A model generated the notes under the pieces. That model did no database searches, had not been told where the DNA came from, and saw only the letters and a list, made by a program, of their open reading frames with translations. Of a stretch of 64,000 nucleotides of DNA, positions 46,391 to 55,108 are shown one piece after another. Location: positions 248,001 to 312,000 of the forward strand of contig CAWKHA010000001.1 in NCBI GenBank assembly GCA_963849365.1. Direction: 5' to 3'. Each line of letters starts with the position of its first letter. Position 1 is the first letter of the stretch. Source of the stretch: CAVQCJ01 sp963849365. GTDB taxonomy: Bacteria > Actinomycetota > Actinomycetes > Prado026. A program made the translations under genes and the position numbers.

Positions 46391-46864
46391 ATGACAGGTC
46401 GCGACGAGCCGAGCCCACCCACCTCGGCCGGCGACGCACCCGCCGGCGACGCGCCCGACTATCTCGACGCGATCCTGGCCATGGGCGTGGGAACGATGGG
46501 CGAGCACATGGGGCTGGTGGTCCACGAGGCCTCGCCGGCCCGGGTGGTCGGGTCGATCCCGGTGGAGCCGAACACGCAGCCGTACGGGCTGCTGCACGGC
46601 GGGGCGTCGGTGGCGCTGGCCGAGACGCTGGGATCGTTCGGTTCGGCGCTGCACGCCGGCCGCGACCGGATCGCCGTGGGCATCGAGATCAACGCGACCC
46701 ACCACCGGGCCGCCAGCTCGGGCCGGGTCACGGGCGTGGCGACACCCGTGCAGCTGGGGCGCACTCTGGCCACCTGGGAGGTGGTCGTCAGCGACGAGCA
46801 GGGCCGGCGCGTGTGCACGGCCCGGATCACCTGCCTGCTGCGGGACGCGGTCCCCGGCTCGTGA
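46391..46864 (+). CDS. PaaI-type hotdog-fold thioesterase
   Basis: 157 residues. Hotdog core with YLDAILAMGVGTMGEHMGL, then YGLLHGGASVALAETLGSFGS, the conserved HGG-x-x-x-L-x-E catalytic loop of PaaI/YbgC-like acyl-CoA thioesterases, and IEINATHHRAASSG. A short polar N-terminal leader rich in Ala/Pro/Asp precedes it. Hydrolysis of an aromatic or other acyl-CoA is expected; the exact substrate is unknown. ATG at 46391 lies 6 nt after a -10 hexamer. Position divergent from polA is shared with Streptomyces. Confidence 0.88.
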   Translation: MTGRDEPSPPTSAGDAPAGDAPDYLDAILAMGVGTMGEHMGLVVHEASPARVVGSIPVEPNTQPYGLLHGGASVALAETLGSFGSALHAGRDRIAVGIEINATHHRAASSGRVTGVATPVQLGRTLATWEVVVSDEQGRRVCTARITCLLRDAVPGS

Positions 46865-46879
46865 GCTCCGGCTCCCGGG

Positions 46880-47461
46880 TCAGGCCGGGGTCGAAGCCCT
46901 GGTGCGGGCAAGCGCGGTGCGCCGGCGCGCCAGGATGCCGGCCCTGCGGTCGTGCTCCGCACCGTCCAGCGCGAGGGTCCGGCGCAGCGTGCTGACCGGC
47001 GCGACCCGGCGGACGACCATCGGCGAGAAGCCAAGCTTCGCGTAGAACCTGTTGGCCTCGCGCACCTGCGGGAACACGTTGACGACGACGTGCTCGGCGC
47101 CGATCTCGTCGCAGAACGCCGCGGCGGCCGCGACCAGCGCACGTCCCGCGCCACGCCGGTGGTACGCCGGGCGTACGTGCAGGTAGTCGATCTGCACCAC
47201 CGTCGCCTCGACGAACGGCCCCATCGGCCGCCCGATGAAGCAGGCCATGCCGACGACGACGCCGTCGACCTCGGCCAGCACCGCGCGATAGGTGTCGTCG
47301 GCCTCGACCTCGGCCAGCAGGCGGCGCAGGGTGGTCTCGGAAGCGGGGGGCACGAGCGGACCGCCGCGGCCGCTCTTGCCGCGCAGCTCGTCCCACATCT
47401 GCAGGACGGCGTCGGTGTCGTCAGTACCGGGGGGGCGGACCACGACGTGGCCTCGGGGCAC
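46880..47461 (-). CDS. GNAT-family N-acetyltransferase
   Basis: 193 residues. GNAT fold: HVVVRPPGTDDTDAVLQMWDEL start, YRAVLAEVDGVVVGMACF, DYLHVRPAYHRRGAGRALV with the acetyl-CoA-binding R/Q-x-x-G-x-G/A loop, and AEHVVVNVFPQVREANRFYAKLGF (given in part), the usual final helix-strand pair. Acceptor unknown. GTG at 47461 is chosen over a longer frame because GGAAGGAG lies 7 nt upstream; the upstream extension would run through the long palindrome at 47608-47671. Convergent with the PaaI gene, 15 bp apart. Confidence 0.85.
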   Translation of the reverse strand: MPRGHVVVRPPGTDDTDAVLQMWDELRGKSGRGGPLVPPASETTLRRLLAEVEADDTYRAVLAEVDGVVVGMACFIGRPMGPFVEATVVQIDYLHVRPAYHRRGAGRALVAAAAAFCDEIGAEHVVVNVFPQVREANRFYAKLGFSPMVVRRVAPVSTLRRTLALDGAEHDRRAGILARRRTALARTRASTPA

Positions 47462-47607
47462 GGCAGCTCTCCTTCCAAAGGCCCGTGCGCGCGGCCGTGC
47501 ACGGGCTTCCCACCCCCGGGAGTGCACGCGCGACTCTACGACCACCGTGGACCGCCGCGCAGCCGGTACCGCCCGATCAGTCCGCACGGACCGACCCCCA
47601 CCCCTCC

Positions 47608-47671
47608 CGACTGATGCGCGCGTCTTGGCCCTTCCCGGCTCCGGGTAGGGCCAAGACGCGCGCATCAGTCG
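47608..47671. repeat. 25-bp perfect palindromic hairpin downstream of livF
   Basis: Arms at 47608-47632 and 47647-47671 are perfect inverted repeats (25 bp) around a 14-nt loop that itself contains CCGG...CCGG complementarity. It lies 54 bp downstream of the livF stop and upstream of the GNAT gene, in a 263-bp gap. It can act as a terminator for the liv operon; its length and perfection also suggest a dispersed palindromic element, since a second, differently-sequenced one occurs at 55328-55392. Confidence 0.85.
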
Positions 47672-47724
47672 CACGGAGAGGACAGCGCCGCCTGGCGTCG
47701 GTCACACTGCGTGACAGGCCTGGG

Positions 47725-48492
47725 TCAGCCGCCGAGGTAGGCGTTGACGACCTCGGAGTCCTGGGCCAGCTGGGCGGCCGGGCCCTGCAGCTTGAGCAGC
47801 CCGGACTCCAGCACGTACGCCCGGTCGGCCACGCGCAGGGCCGCCAGGGCGTTCTGCTCGACCAGCAGGATGGTGGTGCCCTGCTGCCGGATCGTCGCGA
47901 TCGTCTCGAAGATGAGGTCCACCAGCACCGGCGCCAGGCCCATCGAGGGCTCGTCCAGCAGGAGCAGCTTGGGCCGTCCCATCAGGGCCCGCCCGACCGC
48001 GAGCATCTGCTGCTCACCGCCGGACATGGTGCCGGCCTTCTGGTTGAGCCGCTCGGCCAGGCGCGGGAACAGTCCCAGCACGCGGTCGCGGTCGGCTGCG
48101 ATCTCGGCCTTGTCCTTGCGCAGGAACGCACCCAGGTCCAGGTTCTCGTCGACAGTCATCCGGGGGAAGATCCGCCGCCCCTCAGGCGAGTGGGTGATGC
48201 CACGGGCGACGACCTGGTGGCCCTCGACGTTGGTCAGCGGCTTGCCCAGGAAGGTCACCTTGCCGCGCTTGGGCCGCAGCAGACCGGAGATCGTGCGCAG
48301 CGTGGTCGACTTGCCTGCGCCGTTCGAGCCGATGAGCGTGACGATCTCGCCCTCGTTGACGTACAGGCTCAGGCCCTGGACCGCCGCGATGTTGCCGTAG
48401 TAGACGTACACGTCGGTGAGCTCGAGCATCGGCACGGCGCCGCTCGGACGGGCCCCGTTGACGCCGGTGTCCGGCGCTGTGTCCGTGCTCAT
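47725..48492 (-). CDS. livF: LivF, branched-chain amino-acid ABC transporter ATPase
   Basis: 255 residues. Walker A GSNGAGKST near residue 58, Q-loop THSPEGRRIFPRMTV, signature SGGEQQMLAVGRALM, Walker B LLLLDEPSMGLAP and switch His-region LVEQNALAAL. The THSPEGR and SMGLAP segments are typical of LivF rather than LivG. It powers uptake through LivHM. ATG at 48492 overlaps the livG stop (ATGA). Last gene of livK-H-M-G-F, followed by the strong hairpin at 47608-47671. Confidence 0.95.
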   Translation of the reverse strand: MSTDTAPDTGVNGARPSGAVPMLELTDVYVYYGNIAAVQGLSLYVNEGEIVTLIGSNGAGKSTTLRTISGLLRPKRGKVTFLGKPLTNVEGHQVVARGITHSPEGRRIFPRMTVDENLDLGAFLRKDKAEIAADRDRVLGLFPRLAERLNQKAGTMSGGEQQMLAVGRALMGRPKLLLLDEPSMGLAPVLVDLIFETIATIRQQGTTILLVEQNALAALRVADRAYVLESGLLKLQGPAAQLAQDSEVVNAYLGG

Positions 48493-49316
48493 GCGCCGCT
48501 CCCCTCCGCGCCGGACTTGCCCAGATACGCCTCGATGACGCGCTGGTCGTTCTTGATGTCGTCGGGACCGCCCTCGGCGATCTTCTCGCCCCGGTCCAGC
48601 ACGGTGATCCGTTCGGACAGTCGCATGACCACGCTCATGTCGTGCTCGATGAGAAGGATCGACACGTCCTTCTCGTCGCGCACCCGGTGCACGAACTCGA
48701 CGAACGTGGCCGACTCGTTCGGGTTCATGCCGGCCGTCGGCTCGTCCAGGAGCAGCAGCCTGGGACGCAGGGCCAGGGCCCGGGCCACCTCTAGCCGACG
48801 CTGGTCGCCGTAGGAGAGGTTGCGGGCGTACTCGCCGCGCACGTGCCCGATCCCGACGAAGTCGAGCAGCTCGTCGGCCTGGTCCCTGGCGTCCCGTTCC
48901 TCGCGCCGCTGCCCGGGCAGCTTCAGCACGGTCTGCACGATCCCGGAGCGCATGTGGGAGTGCATCGCCACCATGACGTTCTCCTCGGACGTCATGAGGC
49001 CGAACAGGCGGATGTTCTGGAAGGTGCGGGCCATCCCGAGCTGGGCGATCTTGTGCGGGGGCATGCCGGTGACGTCCCGGCCCTCGAAGTGCACCAGTCC
49101 TGCTGTCGGCTTGTACAGGCCGGTGAGCACGTTGAAGAACGTCGTCTTCCCGGCGCCGTTCGGTCCGATCAGGCTGACGATCGACCCGACCGGGATGTGG
49201 AAGGACACGTTGCTGACAGCGATCAGACCGCCGAACACGACCGAGATCTGCTGGGCGTCGAGGACGAGGCCGGTGGGCGCTGCCACCGCCTGGGGCTCGG
49301 CTGCGGTGGCGCTCAC
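48489..49316 (-). CDS. livG: LivG, branched-chain amino-acid ABC transporter ATPase
   Basis: 275 residues. Walker A GPNGAGKTTFFNVLTGLY near residue 49, MARTFQNIRLFGLMTSEENVMVA (Q-loop region specific to LivG), signature LSYGDQRRLEVARALA, Walker B LLLLDEPTAGMNP and LIEHDMSVVM. GTG at 49316 overlaps the livM stop (GTGA). Works with LivF as a heterodimeric ATPase below LivH/LivM. Confidence 0.95.
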   Translation of the reverse strand: MSATAAEPQAVAAPTGLVLDAQQISVVFGGLIAVSNVSFHIPVGSIVSLIGPNGAGKTTFFNVLTGLYKPTAGLVHFEGRDVTGMPPHKIAQLGMARTFQNIRLFGLMTSEENVMVAMHSHMRSGIVQTVLKLPGQRREERDARDQADELLDFVGIGHVRGEYARNLSYGDQRRLEVARALALRPRLLLLDEPTAGMNPNESATFVEFVHRVRDEKDVSILLIEHDMSVVMRLSERITVLDRGEKIAEGGPDDIKNDQRVIEAYLGKSGAEGSGA

Positions 49317-50542
49317 TCGTCCTCCTGGTCCATCGCATCCTCGATGTCGATGCCGTGAGAGGCGAGCAGGCCCCGGTCGGGCTCGCGCATCAACAGCTTG
49401 GTCCGCGCCTCCGGGATCAGCCCCTCCCGTCGGAACAGCATCATCAGCACAAGGATGAGCCCGAACAACCCGTAGTTGTACGACGGGAAGTTGATGTCGG
49501 TCCCGAGGGCCGAGTTGACCGTCGAACCGACCTGCTTGAGCCCTTGCGCGTTCACCCATGCCAGCACCAGCGCGCCCACCATCACGCCCCATACGTTGCC
49601 CATGCCGCCGAGCACGACCATGGCCAGCAACGTGATGGAGATGCTGAAGTCGAACCGGTCCGGGATGACTGCGCTGATGTGCCCGGCGAACGCGACCCCG
49701 CCGATTCCACCGGCGACCGCGCCGACGCCGTACGCGGCCAGCTTGGTACGCATCAGCGGGACGCCCATCATGCTCGCGGCCAGCTCGTCCTCGCGGATGG
49801 CCAGCCAGGCCCGGCCGAGGCGGCCGGTCCGCAGCCGCAAGGAGACGAACACAACGAACGCAACCAAGAGGCACATCACCAGGAACTGCCCTTGCAGGTC
49901 GAACGGCCCCAGCTTGAACCCGGGCCCGGAGATCGGGTCGGTCGGGGTGATCCCGCGGGTGCCGTTCGTCAGGTTGTGCCCGAAGATGTCGTCACCGTTG
50001 CGGAAGAACTGCGGGATGATCTCCCCGAACCCGAGCGTGACGAGGGCCAGGTAGTCGCTCTTGAGCCGCAGCGTCGGAGCGCCGATCAGGATGCCGGCGA
50101 TCGCGCAGACGAAGCCCGCGCAGATCAGCACCAGCCAGAAGTTGACGTGCACGCCGGGGGCGCCGGCCGGCGCCGAGCCGAAGAAGTTCCAGCTCCGGCC
50201 GAAGACGAACCCCGACATGATCCAGCCGGCCACGTACCCACCGATGGCCCAGAACGCCACGAAACCGAGGTCGAGCAGCCCGGCGTAGCCGACCACGACG
50301 TTCAGGCCGAGCGCGCAGATCACCCAGACCATGCACTCGTCGACCACGCTCAGCGGGAGCCAGCTGTTGAAGAAGCTGTTGACGTTGTCGTTGAGGTTCG
50401 GGAGCAGCCACTGGTACACCACGTACACGGCGACCGCCGCGATCAGGAACCCGATCGCCCACTTGCTGTTGTAGGTCAGCCGGGGCGGCCGGCGGTGCGG
50501 GCTGGGCGCGACCGGGGGCGCCGTGGAGATGTCCGTCGCCAT
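49313..50542 (-). CDS. livM: LivM, branched-chain amino-acid ABC transporter permease
   Basis: 409 residues, about ten transmembrane helices beginning WAIGFLIAAVAVYVVYQWLL near residue 28. ALGLNVVVGYAGLLDLGFVAFWAIGGY is the LivM signature with the conserved GQxSLG-like region, and RTGRLGRAWLAIREDELAASMMG is the EAA-like ATPase-contact loop. VVLGGMGNVWGVMVGAL follows. N-terminal ~27 residues are a cytoplasmic proline-rich leader. ATG at 50542 lies 3 nt after the livH stop. Confidence 0.94.
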   Translation of the reverse strand: MATDISTAPPVAPSPHRRPPRLTYNSKWAIGFLIAAVAVYVVYQWLLPNLNDNVNSFFNSWLPLSVVDECMVWVICALGLNVVVGYAGLLDLGFVAFWAIGGYVAGWIMSGFVFGRSWNFFGSAPAGAPGVHVNFWLVLICAGFVCAIAGILIGAPTLRLKSDYLALVTLGFGEIIPQFFRNGDDIFGHNLTNGTRGITPTDPISGPGFKLGPFDLQGQFLVMCLLVAFVVFVSLRLRTGRLGRAWLAIREDELAASMMGVPLMRTKLAAYGVGAVAGGIGGVAFAGHISAVIPDRFDFSISITLLAMVVLGGMGNVWGVMVGALVLAWVNAQGLKQVGSTVNSALGTDINFPSYNYGLFGLILVLMMLFRREGLIPEARTKLLMREPDRGLLASHGIDIEDAMDQEDE

Positions 50543-50545
50543 GCC

Positions 50546-51604
50546 CTACACCTTCTCGGTCGTGGGTCTGCCGAGGATCCCCTCGGGTTTGAACACCATG
50601 AGCAGGATCAGGACGGTGAACACGACGCTCTGCGACCAGCGCTGGCCGAGCAGCGGGAGACCGTCGTTGAGACCCTGGATGAGGCCGATCAGCACGCCGC
50701 CCAGGACCGCGCCCGTGAGGTTCCCGATGCCGCCGAGTACGGCGGCCGTGAACGCGATCAGGCCCAGCTGCTGGCCGAGGTTGAACGCCGTCGTGCCGAC
50801 GGTCTGCTCGTACATCAGGCCGGCGGCACCGGCCAACGCGCCGCCGAGGGCGAACGTGAAGGAGATCGTGCGGTTGACGTTGATGCCCATCAGGCGGGCG
50901 GCGTCCTGGTCCTGCGCCGTCGCACGCATGGCCTTGCCCTGGCGGGTCCGCTGGACCAGGAATGTCATCGCCAACAGGATCGGGACGGTGAAGGCGAGCA
51001 CGATCAGGAAGCTCCAGGCGATAGTGACGTTCCCGATCGTGAACCCGCCGTCGGGCAGGACGCTCGGGTGCTGCTTCGGCGTCGAGCCGTTCAGGAACAG
51101 GCCGAACTGCTGGAGGATGAAGCTCATCCCGACCGCCGTGATCAGCGGCGCCAGCTTGGGCGCGCGCCTGAGTCTTCGGTAGGCCAGGAACTCGATCGTG
51201 ACGTTGATGGCGGCACACATGGCCATGACCGCGAACAGGGTGGTGATCAGCCCCAGCCAGCCGGTCAGCGAGACCGAGCTCTGGTTCAGCAGCGTGGTGA
51301 GGATCCAGGCGCTGAAGATGGTCCCGAGCATGAACAGGTCGCCGTGGGCGAAGTTGATCAGCTCGATGATGCCGTACACGAGGGTGTAGCCGAGCGCGAT
51401 GAGGGCGTACAGGGTGCCGTTGGCGAGGCCCTCGATCGCCGACGAGAAGAACTGGCTGGGCGACTGGACGAACTTCCAGAGCATCCACAGCCCGACGACC
51501 CCGACGACCAGCCACCCGCCGACGAGCTGAACGGTCTCCCAGGTCGACATCTTGGGCTTGGGGGCGTTGGTGAGCGCGTTCTCAGCGGCGATCGTTGCAG
51601 CCAT
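50546..51604 (-). CDS. livH: LivH, branched-chain amino-acid ABC transporter permease
   Basis: 352 residues, about eight to nine helices. GLANGTLYALIALGYTLVYGIIELINFAHGDLFMLG is the LivH signature (given here in overlapping parts); the EAA-like loop is RQGKAMRATAQDQDAARLMGINV, and AVLGGIGNLTGAVLGGVLIG closes the fold. ATG at 51604. A hairpin at 51670-51716 separates it from livK, which could reduce permease expression relative to the binding protein. Confidence 0.94.
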   Translation of the reverse strand: MAATIAAENALTNAPKPKMSTWETVQLVGGWLVVGVVGLWMLWKFVQSPSQFFSSAIEGLANGTLYALIALGYTLVYGIIELINFAHGDLFMLGTIFSAWILTTLLNQSSVSLTGWLGLITTLFAVMAMCAAINVTIEFLAYRRLRRAPKLAPLITAVGMSFILQQFGLFLNGSTPKQHPSVLPDGGFTIGNVTIAWSFLIVLAFTVPILLAMTFLVQRTRQGKAMRATAQDQDAARLMGINVNRTISFTFALGGALAGAAGLMYEQTVGTTAFNLGQQLGLIAFTAAVLGGIGNLTGAVLGGVLIGLIQGLNDGLPLLGQRWSQSVVFTVLILLMVFKPEGILGRPTTEKV

Positions 51605-51669
51605 CCAGAAGCTCCCGTCCGTACCGGTGGTGCGTTCGGCAGGGTGATCGTGATCCTGGCTCTGATCGA

Positions 51670-51716
51670 CCGGTGGGCGGGGACGCGCCCTCGAACGGAC
51701 GCGCCCCCGCCACCGG
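51670..51716 (-). terminator. Attenuator-type hairpin between livK and livH
   Basis: A 7-bp perfect outer stem (CCGGTGG with CCACCGG) continues inward through about 12 further pairs with a bulge and two mismatches, around a 6-nt loop (TCGAAC). It begins 12 nt after the livK stop and precedes livH in the same operon. Such a stem would partly terminate or protect the livK message, giving more binding protein than permease. Confidence 0.7.
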
Positions 51717-51727
51717 ACCCGCCGACG

Positions 51728-52993
51728 TTACGAGACCGGCCAGGCCTTCAGGAAGCCTTCCTTGTTGTCCTTGAGCAGCAGGATGGAGATGTCCTTGGCG
51801 TTGACGTCTCCGGTCTGCGGATCGATGTGGATCTCCTTGCCGAGCATGGAGTCGGACGCGGAGATGGTGATCCCGCTCCCGCTGAACACCTGGTCGAGGA
51901 CGCCCTTGCGGGTGCCGTCCGACTTGGAGATCGCCTGCAGGATCGCCTGCACCGCTGCCACGCCGTACAGCGCGTAGTCGGTCGGCGGGTCCTGCCCGTA
52001 CTTGGCCTTGTAGGCGTCCAGCAGCTTGGCGCCGGCGCCGCCGGCGGTGCGCAGCTGGGCGGTCGACAGACCCGCGAAGCTCAGGTACATGCCCTGACCC
52101 TGGGCGAGCTTGTCGAGGTCCGGGTAGCCGGTGAAGCCATCCGGTCCGATCATCTTCACGGTGTTGTTGTCGCCGAGGACCTTGACCTTGTCCTTGACGA
52201 GCTGGCCACCGTTGTTGTCGAAGATGCCACCGACGTACAGGCAGTCAGGGTTCTTCGCCTTGATCGCCTGGAAGAACGCGGTGTAGTTGGGCTGCTTGCC
52301 GTCCCACGCCGTGTTGCCCAGGACGTTGATGCCCTGCTTCGTCGCCTCGTCCTGGAACGCCTTCGCGACGCCCTGGCCGTAGGTCTCGTTGTCGTTGATG
52401 ATGAAACAGTTCTTGACCTTCAGGTCCTGGGCCGCGAACTGGGCGGCCGCCGCGCCCTGGTAGTCGTCGGTGGTGATGACGCGCGCGTAGTTGCGCGTGC
52501 CGGCGGGGTAGTACTTGCCGGGCTCGCCCGGGTCCCAGGCCTTGGTCAGACCGGGGTTGGTGTTCGCGTGCGAGATCATCAGCATGCCGCCACCGGGGGC
52601 CTGCTCCAGGGTCGGGACCTCGATCTTCGCGCAGCCGGAGTTGTAGGTGCCCATGACGGCCACCTCGTCCTTGTTGGCCACGTGGGCCTGGGCGTTGGCG
52701 GCGCAGGTCGCGTCGTCCCACTTGCCCGCCGCAGCCGTCGAGTCGTCGTACGTCTGCAGCTTGATCGTGTAGTTCCCGGCCTTGTAACCCACCTGGTCCA
52801 AGTACAGCTTGATCGCGTTGATGGTGGCTTCGGACGCGTCCTTCGACGCACCCTGCATCGGCAGGTCGGTGCCGATGATGAGCGTCTTGCCTCCGCCACC
52901 GCCGCCCGCGGTGCTACCGGACTTGCTGGCGCACGCGCCGGCAAGCAGTGCCACGCCGGCCACCACGGCTACGAGCTTGATCGGCTTCGCCAT
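51728..52993 (-). CDS. livK: Branched-chain amino-acid-binding lipoprotein (LivK-type)
   Basis: 421 residues. Signal peptide MAKPIKLVAVVAGVALLAG ending in a lipobox with Cys21, then a Gly/Ser linker. The Peripla_BP_6 two-lobe domain follows: IIGTDLPMQGASKDASEATINAIKLYL (given in part), VMGTYNSGCAKIEVPTLEQA, and IGPDGFTGYPDLDKLAQ. It captures ligand for LivHMGF; ligand could be branched-chain amino acids or another amide/amino acid. ATG at 52993 has GAGAGGGA 7 nt upstream. First gene of the operon; CATACT about 75 nt upstream may be its -10. Confidence 0.93.
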   Translation of the reverse strand: MAKPIKLVAVVAGVALLAGACASKSGSTAGGGGGGKTLIIGTDLPMQGASKDASEATINAIKLYLDQVGYKAGNYTIKLQTYDDSTAAAGKWDDATCAANAQAHVANKDEVAVMGTYNSGCAKIEVPTLEQAPGGGMLMISHANTNPGLTKAWDPGEPGKYYPAGTRNYARVITTDDYQGAAAAQFAAQDLKVKNCFIINDNETYGQGVAKAFQDEATKQGINVLGNTAWDGKQPNYTAFFQAIKAKNPDCLYVGGIFDNNGGQLVKDKVKVLGDNNTVKMIGPDGFTGYPDLDKLAQGQGMYLSFAGLSTAQLRTAGGAGAKLLDAYKAKYGQDPPTDYALYGVAAVQAILQAISKSDGTRKGVLDQVFSGSGITISASDSMLGKEIHIDPQTGDVNAKDISILLLKDNKEGFLKAWPVS

Positions 52994-53231
52994 CGTGTCC
53001 CTCTCGTGAGGTTCTCGCCCGGGTGACGTCGTTGTCCACCGGGCGCTGGACGTGCCGGAGTATGCCACGGGCCCCAGCACGCATCGGCTCATTGTGGTGT
53101 GGCCCCGGTAACGCTTCGGACACGCCGGAACCTACTCACCTCCGGCCCCGTTCGGGAGGGTGTTCGGCCAACTGGTGCGAGCTGTGTCGGACCGGCGACA
53201 GATCGGTCTCGGCGAGGTCGCGGCGCTGGCG
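52994..53231. other. Intergenic region upstream of livK
   Basis: 238 bp between the stop of the second binding-protein gene and livK. It must hold the liv promoter; GCATACT (minus strand, around 53060-53066) is the best -10-like element. No convincing operator palindrome or -35 was found. Confidence 0.3.
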
Positions 53232-54503
53232 TCAGCCGCCGGACGGTGGGAACGTGCCTGAGACGTAGCTGCCGATCGGGGGGTAGGTACCGTCCGCCCC
53301 GAAGCGGTAGCTGCCCACTGTCCCGTCCAGCGGCTCGCCCGCCGCGTCCAGCCGGACCGCACCGGCCTGCCCCACGTAGGCGATGGACTGGTTCACCGCG
53401 ATCAGCGCGAGGCACTCCTGGTACGTCGTGCACGTGGTCCGGCCGGTGGTCAGCGCCGGCAGCGCGGCCGCGATGTCCTTCCCCTGCGTGCTGCGGGCCG
53501 CGGCCGCGGCCAGGGCGACCAGGACCGTCGCGTCGTAGGTCTGGGCGGCGTACCCGGTGTCGGTCAGGTCGGGCGCCTGCCGGGCCAGCCGGGCCAGGAA
53601 CTGCGGGCTGGGCGCCGCTCCCGGGCGCAGGCCGGTGATGCCGGCGGACTGCGCCGGCGTCAGCCCCTTGGCCAGGCCCGGCCACAAGGCGAGGTCGGAG
53701 ACGTACAGCGGGACCAGGTCCGGCCCGGCGCCGGACCGGACCAACGCCTGGACCACGGCGTGCGCCTCGCCGGTCCCGATCACCACCACGGCCTGCGGCG
53801 CGGCGGCGGCGACCTGTGCCGCCTGGCCGGAGAAGTCGGTCGAGCGCCCGTCGTACTCGATCGCGGCCAGGACCCGGCCGCCCGCCTTGACCACGTCGGA
53901 CTGCAGCTCCTGCGCGTAGCCCGTGGCATAGGCGTCGCGCTCGAACAGCACGGCGACGCGCAGGTGGCCGGCCGCCCTCAGCCGCGCGGCCATCGTGCTC
54001 GCCTCGAACGAGTCGGGCGGCACGATCCGGGCGTACAGGCCACGGTCGGGGTAGCCGGTGAGCTTGCTGCTCGCGTCTGCAGGCGAGACCAGGGCGACGC
54101 CGGCGCCGACGACTTTGTCGATCACGGTCAGCGTGACCGACGAGCCGGTCGCCCCGACGATCGCCTCCACGTGCCGGGCCAGCATCCGGTCCACGCTCTG
54201 CGAGGCCACCGCGCTGAAGGCGTCGCCGGAGTCCGAGTCCAGCAGCGTCACCGGCTGCCCGAGCACGCCGCCCGCGGTGTCGATGTCCTTGACCGCCAGC
54301 TGCAGCCCGGCCTCCTCGGCCGGCCCGACGTGCGCGAGCCCGCCGGTCATCGGCAGCAGGGTGCCCAGGACGAGGGGTCCCGTGGACGGCTGGGTGGTGG
54401 CCGCGGAAGGCTTCGTGCAGCCGGCCAGCAGGGCACAGAGCACCAGGGCCGGGGCCACGACCGCTGTGGCGACCGCCCGGCGAGCGGCCCGGCGGCGGTT
54501 CAA
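53232..54503 (-). CDS. LivK-family binding lipoprotein coupled to the ANTAR regulator
   Basis: 423 residues. Lipobox LLAGC with Cys29 after a twin-arginine-like start (RRRAARRAV), then Peripla_BP_6: LVLGTLLPMTGGLAHVGPAEEAGLQLAVKDI (given in part), DSDSGDAF, VGATGSSVTLTVID and GITGLRPGA. The only start at the N-terminus is TTG (54501-54503), which overlaps the upstream stop as TTGA; an internal GTG would delete the basic part of the signal. It has no cognate permease beside it, so it may be an extra binding protein for the nearby Liv transporter or a ligand sensor. Confidence 0.82.
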   Translation of the reverse strand: MNRRRAARRAVATAVVAPALVLCALLAGCTKPSAATTQPSTGPLVLGTLLPMTGGLAHVGPAEEAGLQLAVKDIDTAGGVLGQPVTLLDSDSGDAFSAVASQSVDRMLARHVEAIVGATGSSVTLTVIDKVVGAGVALVSPADASSKLTGYPDRGLYARIVPPDSFEASTMAARLRAAGHLRVAVLFERDAYATGYAQELQSDVVKAGGRVLAAIEYDGRSTDFSGQAAQVAAAAPQAVVVIGTGEAHAVVQALVRSGAGPDLVPLYVSDLALWPGLAKGLTPAQSAGITGLRPGAAPSPQFLARLARQAPDLTDTGYAAQTYDATVLVALAAAAARSTQGKDIAAALPALTTGRTTCTTYQECLALIAVNQSIAYVGQAGAVRLDAAGEPLDGTVGSYRFGADGTYPPIGSYVSGTFPPSGG

Positions 54504-55108
54504 GAGCTGTTCGGCCCCTCCTGGGCGAGCACCGTCTCGGCCACCTGGCGCATCCCGATCCGCAGGTCCATGGACGACTTCTGGATCCAGCGGAACGCGT
54601 CCGCCTCGGACAGACCGTGCCGGCTCTGCAGGACCCCCTTCGCCCGGTCCACCAGCTTGCGCGTCTCCAGCCGCTCGGACAGGTCGGCGACCTCGCGGGT
54701 CAGCGCGGCCATCTGCTCGTGCCTGGCCACCGCGATCTCGATCGCCGGCACCAGGTCCGCCTTCTGGAACGGCTTGACCAGATACGCCATGGCGCCCGCG
54801 TCCCGGGCCCGCTCGACCAGGTCGCGCTGGGAGAACGCGGTGAGCATGAGCACCGGCGCCAGCTGGCCCTGGGTGATCCGCTCGGCGGCGGAGATACCGT
54901 CCAGGACGGGCATCTTGACGTCGAGCACGACGAGGTCGGGCCGGAGCTCGGCGGCCAGCCGCACCGCCGACTCCCCGTCGCCGGCCTCGCCGACCACGGA
55001 ATACCCGGCTTCCTCGAGCATCTCCTTGAGGTCCATCCGGATGAGGGCCTCGTCCTCCGCGATGACCACGCGGCGCGGCTGCGCCGGGGAGGCGGGAGGT
55101 CCGGACAT
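54500..55108 (-). CDS. pdtaR: ANTAR-domain response regulator (PdtaR/AmiR-NasT family)
   Basis: 202 residues. Receiver domain, residues ~13-128: acidic pair ED (19-20), phospho-acceptor Asp63 in VVLDVKMPVLDG, conserved Thr90 and Lys112 in YLVKPF. ANTAR RNA-binding domain, residues ~138-198, with ERLETRKLVDRAKGVL and the usual aromatic/Ala positions (EADAFRWIQK). Phosphorylated ANTAR proteins bind dual hexaloop RNA hairpins and prevent termination. The M. tuberculosis orthologue Rv1626 works with kinase Rv3220c; no kinase is present here. ATG at 55108. Confidence 0.93.
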   Translation of the reverse strand: MSGPPASPAQPRRVVIAEDEALIRMDLKEMLEEAGYSVVGEAGDGESAVRLAAELRPDLVVLDVKMPVLDGISAAERITQGQLAPVLMLTAFSQRDLVERARDAGAMAYLVKPFQKADLVPAIEIAVARHEQMAALTREVADLSERLETRKLVDRAKGVLQSRHGLSEADAFRWIQKSSMDLRIGMRQVAETVLAQEGPNSS

